64,000 nt of DNA, taken from the NCBI RefSeq assembly GCF_007860125.1, contig NZ_SJPW01000006.1:367844-431843 (forward strand), written 5' to 3'. Below, in pieces: positions 8,518 through 19,097 of this stretch. The notes beneath the pieces were generated by a model. That model was not told the origin of the DNA. It ran no database searches and saw only the letters and a program-made list of their open reading frames with translations. The DNA is from Rubripirellula tenax. Lineage in GTDB: Bacteria > Planctomycetota > Planctomycetia > Pirellulales > Pirellulaceae. Within the stretch, counting starts at the first letter, position 1. Each line of letters starts with the position of its first letter. A program made the position numbers and the translations under genes.

Positions 8518-11500
8518 ATGGCCCACAAACGACCTGGTTCCAAAAAGAAAACGCGACGACCTCGATTGGAAAGCCTTGAAGTTCGTCGGCTGCTAGCGTC
8601 GGATTGGCGCAACCCAGCGGACAACTTGGATGTCAACGCCGATCTAAGGATTTCGGCCTCGGATGCTCTGGTGGTCATCAATGAATTGGGAAGACGTAGC
8701 TCCCAAAGCAATGCGACCGACCGCTTCGACCTTCTCGAACCTCGCCCGAGCAATCGTGGTTTTGTCGATGTAAACGGTAGTCGGACTGTCAGTGCCTTGG
8801 ACGCGTTGACTGTTATCAACGCGCTAGGTCGAGGCATTTCTGGCCAGCGAGTGCTTGCCGAGTCCAACGCGTTTGCGAGCGAGCAACGAACCTTGGTCGC
8901 CGTCGGCCAAGATGCCGGAACCAGAACGTATCGAATGGAGGTCGACGCAAATTTTGGGTCCAGCCCTCAAGTCGGAATCGACGGAGACTTGTTCGCCGTT
9001 TACTTGCTCGATCCCGAAGATACGTCTCGATCACTCGTCGGCGACGGCACTCGCACGCCATTGTTCTCGTTAACAGCTACCGAAGCACGCAACACAACCG
9101 GGATCTCTCGCTGGGACGGCCGTATTCTGGAGCTTGATTTTTCATCTGTCACCGGTGCCGAAGATGGATTGCTGGTGCTGCAATCTCTCAATCGAAACCC
9201 ACTTTCCGATTCGACATTCAAGCTCGATTTACTTTCCAATTCCGTTGATCCGGATGGAACGCCAGTCGGCCAGGTTGCGATAAATTCTGAATCGGTTGCG
9301 CCAGGTGCGATCATCGATACGGCGACGTTCACTTCATCGACGAGCACAAGTGTCGTTGAGCGAGCGACTGCTTTTGATTCGGCCACTCGTTTGTTGACAA
9401 CGGAAATAGCAATTCAAAATATCGCGAGTTCAGTCAGTCGCAGCTCCGTAATTTCGTTCCCTGGACTTCCTGCCGGCGTGACGGTCGAAAATGCTTCTGG
9501 CACCGGGGCGGATGGTTCACCGTATATCAATCTCCGCGGCGCGATCGGATCGGGGGGGCTTCCTGCGGGCGTTCGATCGGGCTTCGTTCCGGTGCATTTC
9601 CATGTCACAGGCGATCAGCCCTTGAATTTGACGCCACAAGTGCTGGTCGGATTGCCGAATCTCGCGCCGGTCCTGGAATCGCTGACGACGATCACCGTGA
9701 CGCCTGGATCACGAGCCGAATTGCAACTGCTGGCAACGGATGCCGACGGCGACGAATTGACGTACTCAATCACCAGCCAAACGCCGCTTCCCAATGCGAC
9801 GCAATTCGCGGGCGGCCGCTTCACCTTTGCACCCACTCCCGGTCAAGTCGGTACGTACACGGTCGAAGCGATCGTATCGGACAGCCTGCTTTCCGATCGA
9901 CAAACTTTCACGCTCATTGTGGTAACGGACCCGGTGGTCACCACTCGTATCGCCGGCCGAATTTTGGACGTCGACGGATCGCCAATCAGCGGGATTCAAG
10001 TCGAACTGGGTGGAACCGAAGTGTTAACCGACTCTGTCGGCGGCTTCTTGCTAGATGTTGGTGCGGGACTGCCGGTTACCGACACCTTGCGAATCCGCGG
10101 CGAGCTGTTGACGATCCCCGGCGCAACCTATCCGTTCATTGCCGAGAAGCTGCCGTTGATGCTTGGTGGCGCCGTCCAGCAAGGTCAAAATAACACGATC
10201 GTCCGGCCGATCTATTTGCCGAAACTTGATGTTGCCAACGGCAAGACGATCAGCGCTACGGAGGACACGCTGGTGACCACGGCGGCCATTCCCGGCGCCT
10301 CGGTGTTGGTGCAAGCGGGCACGCTTTTCAGTCAATCAGGCACGCCGTTTACCGGAACGCTGTCGATCACCGAAGTGCCTCGCGAACTGACTCCGGCCGC
10401 ATTGCCGGCAGGCTTTGTCCCCGACCTAGTTGTCACGATCCAGCCCGGCGACATGGTGTTCACCCAGCCGACGCCACTGACCCTGCCCAACCGATCAGGA
10501 TTGCCGGCGGGAGTCGAGCTTGATCTATGGTCGATCAATCCAGTGACGGGCGAGTTTGACAACGTTGGCAGAGGTCGCGTCAGCACCGATGGATCCGTCG
10601 TCGAAACCATCTCTGGTGGAATTCGGAACAGCAGTTGGCACCTATTCGTGCTGAATGTGCTGAACATCGATTTCAATCGCCAGAATCTTTTCAATCAAGA
10701 TTATTCATGTGACCCCTGCCAAGAATTATTGGCCGGAACATCGATGGTCGAAGCCCATTCCGGAGCGGTGATTGAAAACCATAACTTGGTCACATATCGA
10801 TCCCAAGGCGTCTCACGCGGTGTGCAGTTGGTTTACAACTCGTTTCGCGCTGACCCGCGACCGATCGTACACGATGCCTTCGCGTTGAATGTCGATACAA
10901 ACCAGTTCGCCGGAAGCATCGCGGATGTGCGAGTCGTTTCGTATTTGACTGTAACCGGCAACGGACTTCGAGTCGAAGGCGACGATCATTTTTGGCGAAC
11001 GGGCCTGGGTGGCCAAACTCAGGACATCGCGATTCAGGTGGACCTGAGCAATCAGCCGACCGGTATCTACGACTACACAATGAGAACCGGTTTCGTGGTC
11101 GCACCCGATGGCGACATCACGCAATCATCAGGGATACGAGGCGAAACGACGGGACAACTGTTGCACGTCAACAGCATTGCCAGCCCATTTGGAAGTGGTT
11201 GGGAGCTTGCCGGACTTCAATATCTTGTCGAGTCACAAGACGGCTCGGTGATATTGGTCGACGGCAACGGTACCGAACTGTTGTTCAAGTTGGCCACAGG
11301 TGGACTGTCATACGATTCACCTGCGGGACATTTCTCGACACTCTCGAAACTACTCGATGGCACCTTTCGACACACCACGACCGATCAATCCGTTGCCACT
11401 TTCGACAGCGACAATCGCTTGATTTCAAGCGTCGATCGCAACGGCAACGCCACTTTATACGGATACACGAATGGGCGGTTGGCCACGATCACCGATCCGG

Positions 11501-14500
11501 TCGGATTGATCACGACGCTCAACTACACCGATGGCAAGGTCACGTCGATCATCGACCCCGTTGGTCGTACAACGTTGCTGCAGTACGACGACCGTGGGAA
11601 CTTAATTCGTGTCACCGATCCTGATAACACGACGCGAACTTGGTCGTACGATGGACGCAGCCACATTGTCGCTGAAGTCGACAAACGCGGGTTCCGCGAG
11701 GAAATGCAGTACGACTTTGCGGGGCGTGCACAACGGGCAACTCGCAAGGACGGCTCCATCCTGCAATACAAACCGGTACAAGTTCAGGGGCTGTCTCCAG
11801 CGGAGAAAACATCCAGTGCCGCAAGCGCGCCGTTCTCGCTGCGGCGTGACACTGTGGTTTCGACGTTTGTGGATGGCAATGGCAATGTGACAACGATCGA
11901 ACTGAATACTGCTGGACAATCCGTCAGTGGGCGAGACGGAGTGGGTAGCCTGGGTGCGACGGTATACAACAATGATCTTCTGCCTGTCTCCACGACGGAC
12001 GCGCGTGGTTTCCGGACGACGTATTCGTACGATGCCAATGGCAACGTGATTGGAATCCTGGACTCGGTCTCTGCCGTTGGTGGCGCTGGTGGAGTGCAAT
12101 TTCCGGCTCCAGCTTTGCTGGCGGATACGCAGGTAGGCTCCTTCTTTGCCGGTGATCTCAACGGCGATGGCGCGATTGATTTCCTGGTTGACGATCAAGT
12201 CATTTTGAATAACGGCAGCGGCGGAATTTTGCCACCGGAATACTTGAATGGCGGATTTGGATATCCGAGCAGCATCTATCGTTTGAAAGATATGAATGGT
12301 GATGGGCTGACCGACATTATCTCATCGGTAGGTGTTGAATATACTGCCGGACTGAACATTTGGCTGCAGAACACGGACGGAACGTTCGGAACTGCATTGG
12401 CGTACCATACCGACGTGCTCCCAGGTGACTACACCGAGGACTATTACGAACCGGATGACCCGGAAAATCCGTTTCCGGACGTGCGTAGTCAGGTTCGGCA
12501 GCCAGGCATGGTCGTTGTGGATTTCAATAACGACTCGCGACCGGATGTACTGCTGACGCAGCCAGAAGATGAAATTAATCAGCCGTTTGCCAGTTTCATT
12601 TACTACGAGAATGATGGAAACGGCGGACTCAATTCGCCCGTGCTGATTCATCCCGACGATAGCGTGCAAGCAAATCGGCCTGGCTATGTTTGGGCAGTCG
12701 AAGCGGCAGATTTGAATGGCGACGGCAATCAAGACATCGTCGTTTCCAACACACGAAATGTTTTTGTCGGGCTGGACGTGAAGATCACGGTCATGCTTGG
12801 AGATGGAACCGGAGGTTTCGGATCGCCGGCCAACTATAGCTTGGGGTTCGAAAGTAATGGCGCGTCTCCGCTGTTTGAAGCAGCGTTCCTGAAACTTGTC
12901 GATCTCAATAATGACGGCCAGTTGGATGCGTTTGTCGCCTCTCAACACGAAGGTTTGGCGTCCGTTGTGTTTGGTGATGGACTGGGTGGATTCGGTGTGC
13001 CGACGATTGTCACCGAACTAATTCCGGAAGGAAATGAATTTCCATACTGGACAGCGATTGAAGCGGCCGATCTAAACGACGACGGATTCAATGATCTGGC
13101 GCTGACATCCAAAGCGGGTGCCATCATTCGCGTGCTGCTCAACAACGGCGACGGCACATTCGATACAGCACAGGACTATTTCTTTGACAACGTCTTTCAG
13201 GGATTCGCCGCCAGCGATTCGATTGTCATCAGTCTATTGGCGACCGATTTCGACAAAGACGGGTTCGTCGATTTGCTGACTCCAAGTAATATCGGTAACG
13301 ACGTCAGTTATCTGCGCGGTCGTGGTGATGGCACGTTTGCTGCGTGGGACGAAATTGATCTGCCGTTCGCGATCCCTTATACGACTGCAGGCAACGCGAT
13401 CGCGCCGGAGCAAATCGAATCCGCAGATTTCAACCGCGACGGTATCGCCGACATCATTACGCGGCACTATGAAGCCGGGTTGGAAGTACGTTTCGGATTG
13501 GGCAACCGACAGTACGCGGAACCGCTCGTGCTGGATTCCGGAGCGTCGGCCTTGGGTCGTCGTCAAATGATGATTGTCGATTTCGACGGTGACAATCTGG
13601 ATGACGTTGTTTGGGAAATACTGGATAACACGGATACGCAGAACTTCAAAACAGTCCAATACGTTTACATCAACAACGGCGACGGAACATTCGACGAACC
13701 GGTTGTGGTTGATTTTGGGATTGCTGGCAGCCTGAACGGCGGACTGACAACGGCGGGCGACTTCAACAACGATGGGGTACTTGATTTCGTCCTCAGAAGG
13801 GAAAACTACGGCAATAATGGTTATGTGAACAGCACCATTTTCATGGCGTTGGACGATGGAGTCGGCGGCTATACCGTTTCCAGTTTTGTAGCCGACGGGC
13901 GGCCACAACAGATTGAGACGGGTGACATCAACCATGATGGCAACCTCGATCTGGTAATTAGCACCCGCGATACCGGTACGATCCTCGTCTACATTGGCGA
14001 CGGAGTTGGTGCGTTTACAGCTGCCGCCCCCATTACAGCGGGCGGTGTTCGTGACTACGAAATCGTGGATCTAAACGCGGACGGGTTCAACGATATTGCG
14101 GTTGTTGCCTTCGATCAGTCCAGGCTGGTGTTAGATGGAGGATACCTGCTTAATGACGGGACCGGTCAATTCGACGCCGTGAATTTCGTCGGGGCCATCT
14201 CCCAGCGATCTTTCACTGTGGCAAGCTTGGAATTTGTTGAGATTGCCGATGTAGATGGCGATGGAGTCCTGGATATTGTGTTGGCCTCCGCCGCGCAATA
14301 CCACGTTGCCGCAGGAATTGCGGGCGGCGGATTTGGTAGCTCGACGGCTTATCGTGGCGGCGGGTTCGATGCGACTGTCGTCGATCTGGATAACGACGGC
14401 GTCAACGACATCCTCGGCGCTCGAACACAGGTCCGTCGTATCAACCGTGACGACCACTATCGCAATGCAATTACGATGCACTACGGCGAACGTGCGTTCG

Positions 14501-17238
14501 GGCCGACACCTCGGCTGTACACCTACGACCCGGTTTTCAATCAACTGACCAGCATCACTGACGAACTGGGACGCCAAACATTTTTCGAAATCGATCCGAC
14601 CAACGGCAACACCCTGTCGATCACGGAAGTCATCGGGTTGCCAGACGCAACTAGCAGTGAAACGAATGATCTGGTGACGCGTTACACCTACCTTGGCAAC
14701 GGCCTGGTGGACACCGTGACGGATCCGCTGGATCGCGTTACTGACTTTGATTACGACGCACTCGGTCGCGGTACCCAGGTGACTTTGGCTGCCGGAACTG
14801 CCGACGAAGGCATCATCACCTTTACACTGGACGCGGCCGGCAACGTAACAGAAATTGTTGATCCAAATTTGAACCGGTCAACGTTCACGTTTGATCCACT
14901 AAATCGCCAACTTTCGTTTACCGATCCGCTGCTGGCGAGGGCCACGTTTGTATACGACGCCGCCGGCAATTTGATCGAATCGGTGGATCGCGGCGGAAGC
15001 GAGATGACGTACGTTTACGATGGCCTGAGCCGCATGGTCGGTGCGACCGACGAACAGTCCAACACAACGCGGTACAGGTATGACGATTCCGATAACCTTT
15101 CAAGCGTCACCGACCCGCTCGGGCAAGCGACTCGCTTTCTCTACGACGCCCGCGAACGACTCATCGCCAAAGTCGACCCCGATTCCGGAGTGACACGGTT
15201 TGTCCACGACCTGGACAACAACGTGACTCGCCTGATCGATCCGCTCGGCAACCTGACCCGGTTTACCTACGACGCACGAGATCGCGTGATCAGCGAGTTT
15301 GATCCGCTTGGAAACGAGATTCGATATGAATTCGATTTGGTCGACAACCTGATCGAAAAAACAGATCGCAATGGCCGCGTGACCCAGTACCAATACGACG
15401 ACGTGGATCGGTTGGCTCGCGAAACCTGGTTCGATAACAACAGTTCAGTCGCCAACACCATCGACTATGTGTTCGACAAGGCAACCAATCTGCTCTCGAT
15501 CACCGACGATTTCAGTGCGTTGACCTGGACGTACGATGCGCGCGACCGATTTATCTCGGAGAGCAACGCTGGAACGCCGGGAGCACCAGCGGTTTTGTTG
15601 CAGTACACCTACGATGGCGTGGGCAACATTCTTAGCGTCACCGATGCGATCAACGGTACTGCGGGTGCAGCAACTAGTTATTTATACGATGCACTCAACC
15701 GTGTGCAGAGCATGACTCAGACTGGCAACGGCGGTTCGTCAGTGGCCGACAAACGAGTCGACATTGCCTACAACGCAATCGGCCAGTTTGCGTCGATCAA
15801 TCGTTTCTCCGACCCGGCCGGCACTCAACTGGTCGTGGGCACCAATTTCACTTACGACTCGCTCAATCGATTGGAACGAATCGCTCATGACAGCAGTAGA
15901 GGCACCGTTGCCTTCTATGACTATCTCTACGACGCCGATAGCCGCATTACGCAGATTAATGATGTCGACGGCATTACCGACTACAGCTATGACGACCGTG
16001 ATCAACTGACCGGAGCAGACCACGCCGATGGCGCGAACCCCGACGAGAACTACACTTACGATGCCAATGGCAACCGGATCGAATCGCATCTTCAGACTGT
16101 GGGTTACGTCACGGGGCCAGCCAATCGCTTGCTGTCTGACGGCACGTATGGTTACGAATACGATGCCGAAGGAAACCGTGTTCTGCAAACATTGATCGCT
16201 AACGGCGATTATCGCGAGTTTCAATACGACCACCGGAATCGATTGGTGGCTGTCGTCGACTACGCATTCGATGCGACGCTGCAACAACGTGTTGACTTCA
16301 CTTATGACTCGCTTGATCGTCGAATTTCAAAAGACGCGAATGGTACAGCGACCTACTTTGTCTACGACCGTATCGATGTCTTGCTCGATTTTATCGACGT
16401 CGATGGAGTCGGCGGCGACGCTCCCACACTGGATCAGCGATATCTTCACGGCCCGGCGATTGACCAAGTGTTCGCTCAAGAAACCGGCAATTCAGAAGTC
16501 AACTGGCTTTTGGCAGATCATTTGGGGACAATCCGCGACGTGGCGGATACAAACGGAGAGATCGTAAACCATATTCGTTATGACTCATTCGGGAACGTTG
16601 CGAGCCAATCCGACGAAACGAAGAGCACGCGTTATGGATTTACGGGTCGAGAAATTGATGACGACATCGACTTGTACTACTACCGAAACCGTTTCTACGA
16701 TGCACAGGCTGGCGTGTTCATTTCAGAAGATCCGATCCGATTCTCATCGGGCGACTCCAACCTCTCGCGTTACGTTGCAAATCGCGTCCTGACGGCAATC
16801 GATCCGTTTGGTACGGAAACAACAATGCCAAGCACGGGCGTTCTGAATGACGCTGCGAATGCAGCGTCCTCGATATTGAATGGAGTGGGGGGCATTGCGG
16901 GAGAGATTCAAGATATCAGAGGCGATGATTGCGTAATTATTTCCAACGGTAAAAAAAGAAAAGCAAAGAAAGGCGATCTTTTACGTCACGGCGACCAGGT
17001 TTACACCGGCGCTGACACGGTGGCAGCGATTGAGCTTTCCGTCGGCGGTCGAATCGGAATCAAGCGTTCGAGCGGAATAGACATGGGTTGGGGAAGAGAA
17101 GTCTACGCCATTGTTGACGGGCGCCTTCAGGAAATACAACTTGAAAAAGGTGGAATGTGGGCGAAGTTTGCAAAACAGGACAAAGGAAACAAGCTTACGA
17201 TTCAAACGAGCGGCGGTGTGTTGGGAATTAAAGGATAG
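8518..17238 (+). CDS. Giant RHS/YD-repeat secreted protein with dockerin, FG-GAP/VCBS block and FecR-like C-terminus
   Basis: 2906 residues from ATG 8518. Head: basic stretch plus LESLEVRRLLAS (about 18-29), the LExLExRxLL sorting motif. Two dockerin-like repeats follow (DVNADLRISASDALVVINEL and the VSALDALTVINALGRG loop, about 40-115), then a cohesin-like beta region and an Ig/cadherin-like segment (about 380-470). YD repeats start near residue 960 (DRNGNATLYGYTNG). Between about 1207 and 1977 sit some 14 FG-GAP/VCBS calcium loops of the DxNxDGxxD type (DLNGDGAIDFLVDD and similar). More YD repeats lead to the RHS core (ADHLGTIRDVAD, YGFTGREIDDDIDLYYYRNR) closed by AIDPFG near 2766. Past the core, where RHS proteins carry variable toxic tips, lies a FecR-like domain (about 2800-2906) ending GGVLGIKG. 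FecR domains usually continue GT-x-F, so the tip looks cut short. Likely a cell-surface or contact-dependent protein. Confidence 0.9.
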   Translation: MAHKRPGSKKKTRRPRLESLEVRRLLASDWRNPADNLDVNADLRISASDALVVINELGRRSSQSNATDRFDLLEPRPSNRGFVDVNGSRTVSALDALTVINALGRGISGQRVLAESNAFASEQRTLVAVGQDAGTRTYRMEVDANFGSSPQVGIDGDLFAVYLLDPEDTSRSLVGDGTRTPLFSLTATEARNTTGISRWDGRILELDFSSVTGAEDGLLVLQSLNRNPLSDSTFKLDLLSNSVDPDGTPVGQVAINSESVAPGAIIDTATFTSSTSTSVVERATAFDSATRLLTTEIAIQNIASSVSRSSVISFPGLPAGVTVENASGTGADGSPYINLRGAIGSGGLPAGVRSGFVPVHFHVTGDQPLNLTPQVLVGLPNLAPVLESLTTITVTPGSRAELQLLATDADGDELTYSITSQTPLPNATQFAGGRFTFAPTPGQVGTYTVEAIVSDSLLSDRQTFTLIVVTDPVVTTRIAGRILDVDGSPISGIQVELGGTEVLTDSVGGFLLDVGAGLPVTDTLRIRGELLTIPGATYPFIAEKLPLMLGGAVQQGQNNTIVRPIYLPKLDVANGKTISATEDTLVTTAAIPGASVLVQAGTLFSQSGTPFTGTLSITEVPRELTPAALPAGFVPDLVVTIQPGDMVFTQPTPLTLPNRSGLPAGVELDLWSINPVTGEFDNVGRGRVSTDGSVVETISGGIRNSSWHLFVLNVLNIDFNRQNLFNQDYSCDPCQELLAGTSMVEAHSGAVIENHNLVTYRSQGVSRGVQLVYNSFRADPRPIVHDAFALNVDTNQFAGSIADVRVVSYLTVTGNGLRVEGDDHFWRTGLGGQTQDIAIQVDLSNQPTGIYDYTMRTGFVVAPDGDITQSSGIRGETTGQLLHVNSIASPFGSGWELAGLQYLVESQDGSVILVDGNGTELLFKLATGGLSYDSPAGHFSTLSKLLDGTFRHTTTDQSVATFDSDNRLISSVDRNGNATLYGYTNGRLATITDPVGLITTLNYTDGKVTSIIDPVGRTTLLQYDDRGNLIRVTDPDNTTRTWSYDGRSHIVAEVDKRGFREEMQYDFAGRAQRATRKDGSILQYKPVQVQGLSPAEKTSSAASAPFSLRRDTVVSTFVDGNGNVTTIELNTAGQSVSGRDGVGSLGATVYNNDLLPVSTTDARGFRTTYSYDANGNVIGILDSVSAVGGAGGVQFPAPALLADTQVGSFFAGDLNGDGAIDFLVDDQVILNNGSGGILPPEYLNGGFGYPSSIYRLKDMNGDGLTDIISSVGVEYTAGLNIWLQNTDGTFGTALAYHTDVLPGDYTEDYYEPDDPENPFPDVRSQVRQPGMVVVDFNNDSRPDVLLTQPEDEINQPFASFIYYENDGNGGLNSPVLIHPDDSVQANRPGYVWAVEAADLNGDGNQDIVVSNTRNVFVGLDVKITVMLGDGTGGFGSPANYSLGFESNGASPLFEAAFLKLVDLNNDGQLDAFVASQHEGLASVVFGDGLGGFGVPTIVTELIPEGNEFPYWTAIEAADLNDDGFNDLALTSKAGAIIRVLLNNGDGTFDTAQDYFFDNVFQGFAASDSIVISLLATDFDKDGFVDLLTPSNIGNDVSYLRGRGDGTFAAWDEIDLPFAIPYTTAGNAIAPEQIESADFNRDGIADIITRHYEAGLEVRFGLGNRQYAEPLVLDSGASALGRRQMMIVDFDGDNLDDVVWEILDNTDTQNFKTVQYVYINNGDGTFDEPVVVDFGIAGSLNGGLTTAGDFNNDGVLDFVLRRENYGNNGYVNSTIFMALDDGVGGYTVSSFVADGRPQQIETGDINHDGNLDLVISTRDTGTILVYIGDGVGAFTAAAPITAGGVRDYEIVDLNADGFNDIAVVAFDQSRLVLDGGYLLNDGTGQFDAVNFVGAISQRSFTVASLEFVEIADVDGDGVLDIVLASAAQYHVAAGIAGGGFGSSTAYRGGGFDATVVDLDNDGVNDILGARTQVRRINRDDHYRNAITMHYGERAFGPTPRLYTYDPVFNQLTSITDELGRQTFFEIDPTNGNTLSITEVIGLPDATSSETNDLVTRYTYLGNGLVDTVTDPLDRVTDFDYDALGRGTQVTLAAGTADEGIITFTLDAAGNVTEIVDPNLNRSTFTFDPLNRQLSFTDPLLARATFVYDAAGNLIESVDRGGSEMTYVYDGLSRMVGATDEQSNTTRYRYDDSDNLSSVTDPLGQATRFLYDARERLIAKVDPDSGVTRFVHDLDNNVTRLIDPLGNLTRFTYDARDRVISEFDPLGNEIRYEFDLVDNLIEKTDRNGRVTQYQYDDVDRLARETWFDNNSSVANTIDYVFDKATNLLSITDDFSALTWTYDARDRFISESNAGTPGAPAVLLQYTYDGVGNILSVTDAINGTAGAATSYLYDALNRVQSMTQTGNGGSSVADKRVDIAYNAIGQFASINRFSDPAGTQLVVGTNFTYDSLNRLERIAHDSSRGTVAFYDYLYDADSRITQINDVDGITDYSYDDRDQLTGADHADGANPDENYTYDANGNRIESHLQTVGYVTGPANRLLSDGTYGYEYDAEGNRVLQTLIANGDYREFQYDHRNRLVAVVDYAFDATLQQRVDFTYDSLDRRISKDANGTATYFVYDRIDVLLDFIDVDGVGGDAPTLDQRYLHGPAIDQVFAQETGNSEVNWLLADHLGTIRDVADTNGEIVNHIRYDSFGNVASQSDETKSTRYGFTGREIDDDIDLYYYRNRFYDAQAGVFISEDPIRFSSGDSNLSRYVANRVLTAIDPFGTETTMPSTGVLNDAANAASSILNGVGGIAGEIQDIRGDDCVIISNGKKRKAKKGDLLRHGDQVYTGADTVAAIELSVGGRIGIKRSSGIDMGWGREVYAIVDGRLQEIQLEKGGMWAKFAKQDKGNKLTIQTSGGVLGIKG

Positions 17239-17426
17239 GGAACGAAGCAACGGTGAAGTCCTGTCCCATCGATTTGACACAAGCAGGCTTGGGGACAGCC
17301 CCGGAGGTTGAGTAAAACTTTTTCTATTTAAAACGCCGCATACGGTTGCGGAGTAATCGGCTGAGAGATAGCCCCGGCGAGCTGATGCCTCCACCCAATG
17401 AAAATCAGATGAGAGAACACTGCTCA
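17239..17426. other. Intergenic spacer after the RHS gene with repeated AGCCCCGG motifs
   Basis: CTGTCCC (near 17263) can pair with GGGGACAG (near 17290). AGCCCCGG occurs twice, about 83 bases apart (near 17295 and 17370). Upstream in-frame starts of the radical SAM gene fall in the second half. There is no clear terminator. Confidence 0.3.
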
Positions 17427-19085
17427 ATGTCGAACCCGGATCGCTCGGTGCTGCATTTGGAAATGCCGCGGGCGTTGACCACGACCCTTGCGGCTTTTGA
17501 CTTTCGAAGTGCGTCCGTCCTTTTCGAGCAGGGATTGGTGTTTGATCAGGCTGACATCAATAGCCATTTTTGGCAATTTGTATTTCGACGCTACGCACCG
17601 GAGTTCGGGCTTTCCCAGTTTTTCTCACCGTTCGTTTCGCGTGACGTCGTTTCCCGGTTGGTTGAGCTGCTCTGTGAGCTGCACGAAGATGCGTGGCTCC
17701 CGCTGATGCCGTACGGTTTTGAATTCGGAGACTTCGCCGATTCGAGTTCTGATATCGATGAGGCAATTTCCGGTACGGGAATCGGCGAATTGATCGACGC
17801 CTACCTCGACGAAGTGGCTCCGCTTCTAAAATTGGATGATCCCGACTTGCGTTGCGTTTCGCTGGGCATCGATTCGGCGAATTCGCTGATTTTCGCCTGT
17901 GCATTTGCAAGCTGCCTGCGAAAGCGTTTGGCGTCAAATGTGCAATTGATTCTTGGCAAACACAGCTATGAAAACTTTTCTCTCTCGCTGAGAAAAGATG
18001 ATATTCTCGCAAACGGTGAGCTGCTGCGATTTTTCGATCACGTCATTTTTCATGAAGAAGAGTTTGCCAGCGAACTATTGCAACTTTTGAAACGGCCTGA
18101 GCAGCAAAGAGCGATTAGCGTGGACCGATCAACCCCGCAACCGGTGGAGCTTTTCAAGTGTTCGGTGTACTCGGACCTGCTAGTACTCCCGGCGAGTCAG
18201 TACGTCTGGTCGATGCCGCTTTCTCGAAACAAATGTTATTGGAAGAAATGCACTTTTTGCGTGCAGATCAAAAAACACAGTGCGGATCGCTATTTCGACG
18301 AATCATCGGAACTAGCATCGGCTTTGCGAGAGATTCAAACGCTTTACCAACTTGGTTTCCGATATTTTATATTCAACGATGAAGCAATTCAGCCCGCGAA
18401 ATTGAAAAGGCTGAGCGACTTTCTCATTAAGAATGAAATCGACATCAAGTGGACGCCCAGGATTATCGCAGACGCAGAAATCAAGGAAGACCTGATCGCT
18501 AAAATGGCGGAGTCCGGTTGCTTCGAGGTACTCTTTGGTCTGGAAACAGTCGCTAGTGTCACCGCCAACCGGATGAAAAAAGTATCGCAGAATTCGACTG
18601 AGGAAGAATTGTTTCAGATGCTCAAGAAATTCAGTGGGCATGGAATCGAAATCTTCCTGAATTTGATTTACGCCTTTCCAACAGAATCAGATGAGGAGTT
18701 CCAAGAAACTTTCCAGTTTTATCAGCGAGTCAAGGAAGCGATGCCAGAGACTTTTGTCCGGTTCAACAAGTTTCACCTTTTCTATGGCACCGATATCTTT
18801 AACGCTCCCTCGGAGTTTGGAGTCACCGACGTTGAAGCGACGGATCCCGGCAACGATCTAAAAGTATCGTTGGATTACGAGGACCAATTCGGTAGAAAGC
18901 ACTCGACACCGCCGAGCGAAAAATATTTCCTGGAGTCGATTGGTATGAGCGAGTTCGAATACGCCTCGATCGTCGAATCGGAAAGTCCGTTCTTCATAGC
19001 TGCGATGTTTCAGGTCAACTATGCGTCATTCGGACTGATTTACAAAGAACAAAACAAGCGAAACCTCTTGAGCAATCTGCGTTAG
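17427..19085 (+). CDS. Radical SAM protein with degenerate B12-binding-like N-terminus
   Basis: About 553 residues from ATG 17427 (ATG 17385 and 17409 and TTG 17346 are also in frame). Residues about 120-225 have the alternating beta-alpha pattern of cobalamin-binding Rossmann domains (CVSLGIDSANSLIFACAFAS), but no DxHxxG cobalamin motif is visible. The cluster motif is C270-YWKK-C275-TF-C278, a CX4CX2C spacing familiar from B12-type radical SAM enzymes. Downstream are radical SAM barrel strands: FIFNDEAIQPAKLKRL, WTPRIIADAEI, FEVLFGLETVASVTANRMKK and LNLIYAFPTESDEEF, which match the GxIxGxE-like and PxE-like patterns of the family. The enzyme should bind a [4Fe-4S] cluster and cleave SAM in the cytoplasm. 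Substrate unknown. It lies downstream of the RHS giant and 12 bases before an SDR, so the two probably act together. Confidence 0.85.
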   Translation: MSNPDRSVLHLEMPRALTTTLAAFDFRSASVLFEQGLVFDQADINSHFWQFVFRRYAPEFGLSQFFSPFVSRDVVSRLVELLCELHEDAWLPLMPYGFEFGDFADSSSDIDEAISGTGIGELIDAYLDEVAPLLKLDDPDLRCVSLGIDSANSLIFACAFASCLRKRLASNVQLILGKHSYENFSLSLRKDDILANGELLRFFDHVIFHEEEFASELLQLLKRPEQQRAISVDRSTPQPVELFKCSVYSDLLVLPASQYVWSMPLSRNKCYWKKCTFCVQIKKHSADRYFDESSELASALREIQTLYQLGFRYFIFNDEAIQPAKLKRLSDFLIKNEIDIKWTPRIIADAEIKEDLIAKMAESGCFEVLFGLETVASVTANRMKKVSQNSTEEELFQMLKKFSGHGIEIFLNLIYAFPTESDEEFQETFQFYQRVKEAMPETFVRFNKFHLFYGTDIFNAPSEFGVTDVEATDPGNDLKVSLDYEDQFGRKHSTPPSEKYFLESIGMSEFEYASIVESESPFFIAAMFQVNYASFGLIYKEQNKRNLLSNLR

Positions 19086-19097
19086 GTATCCACCTCC

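Noticed and set aside
16920-17238. Recognised toxin domain at the RHS tip
   Set aside because: The C-terminal text matches FecR-like beta structure, not any nuclease, deaminase or ADP-ribosyltransferase motif that I could identify.
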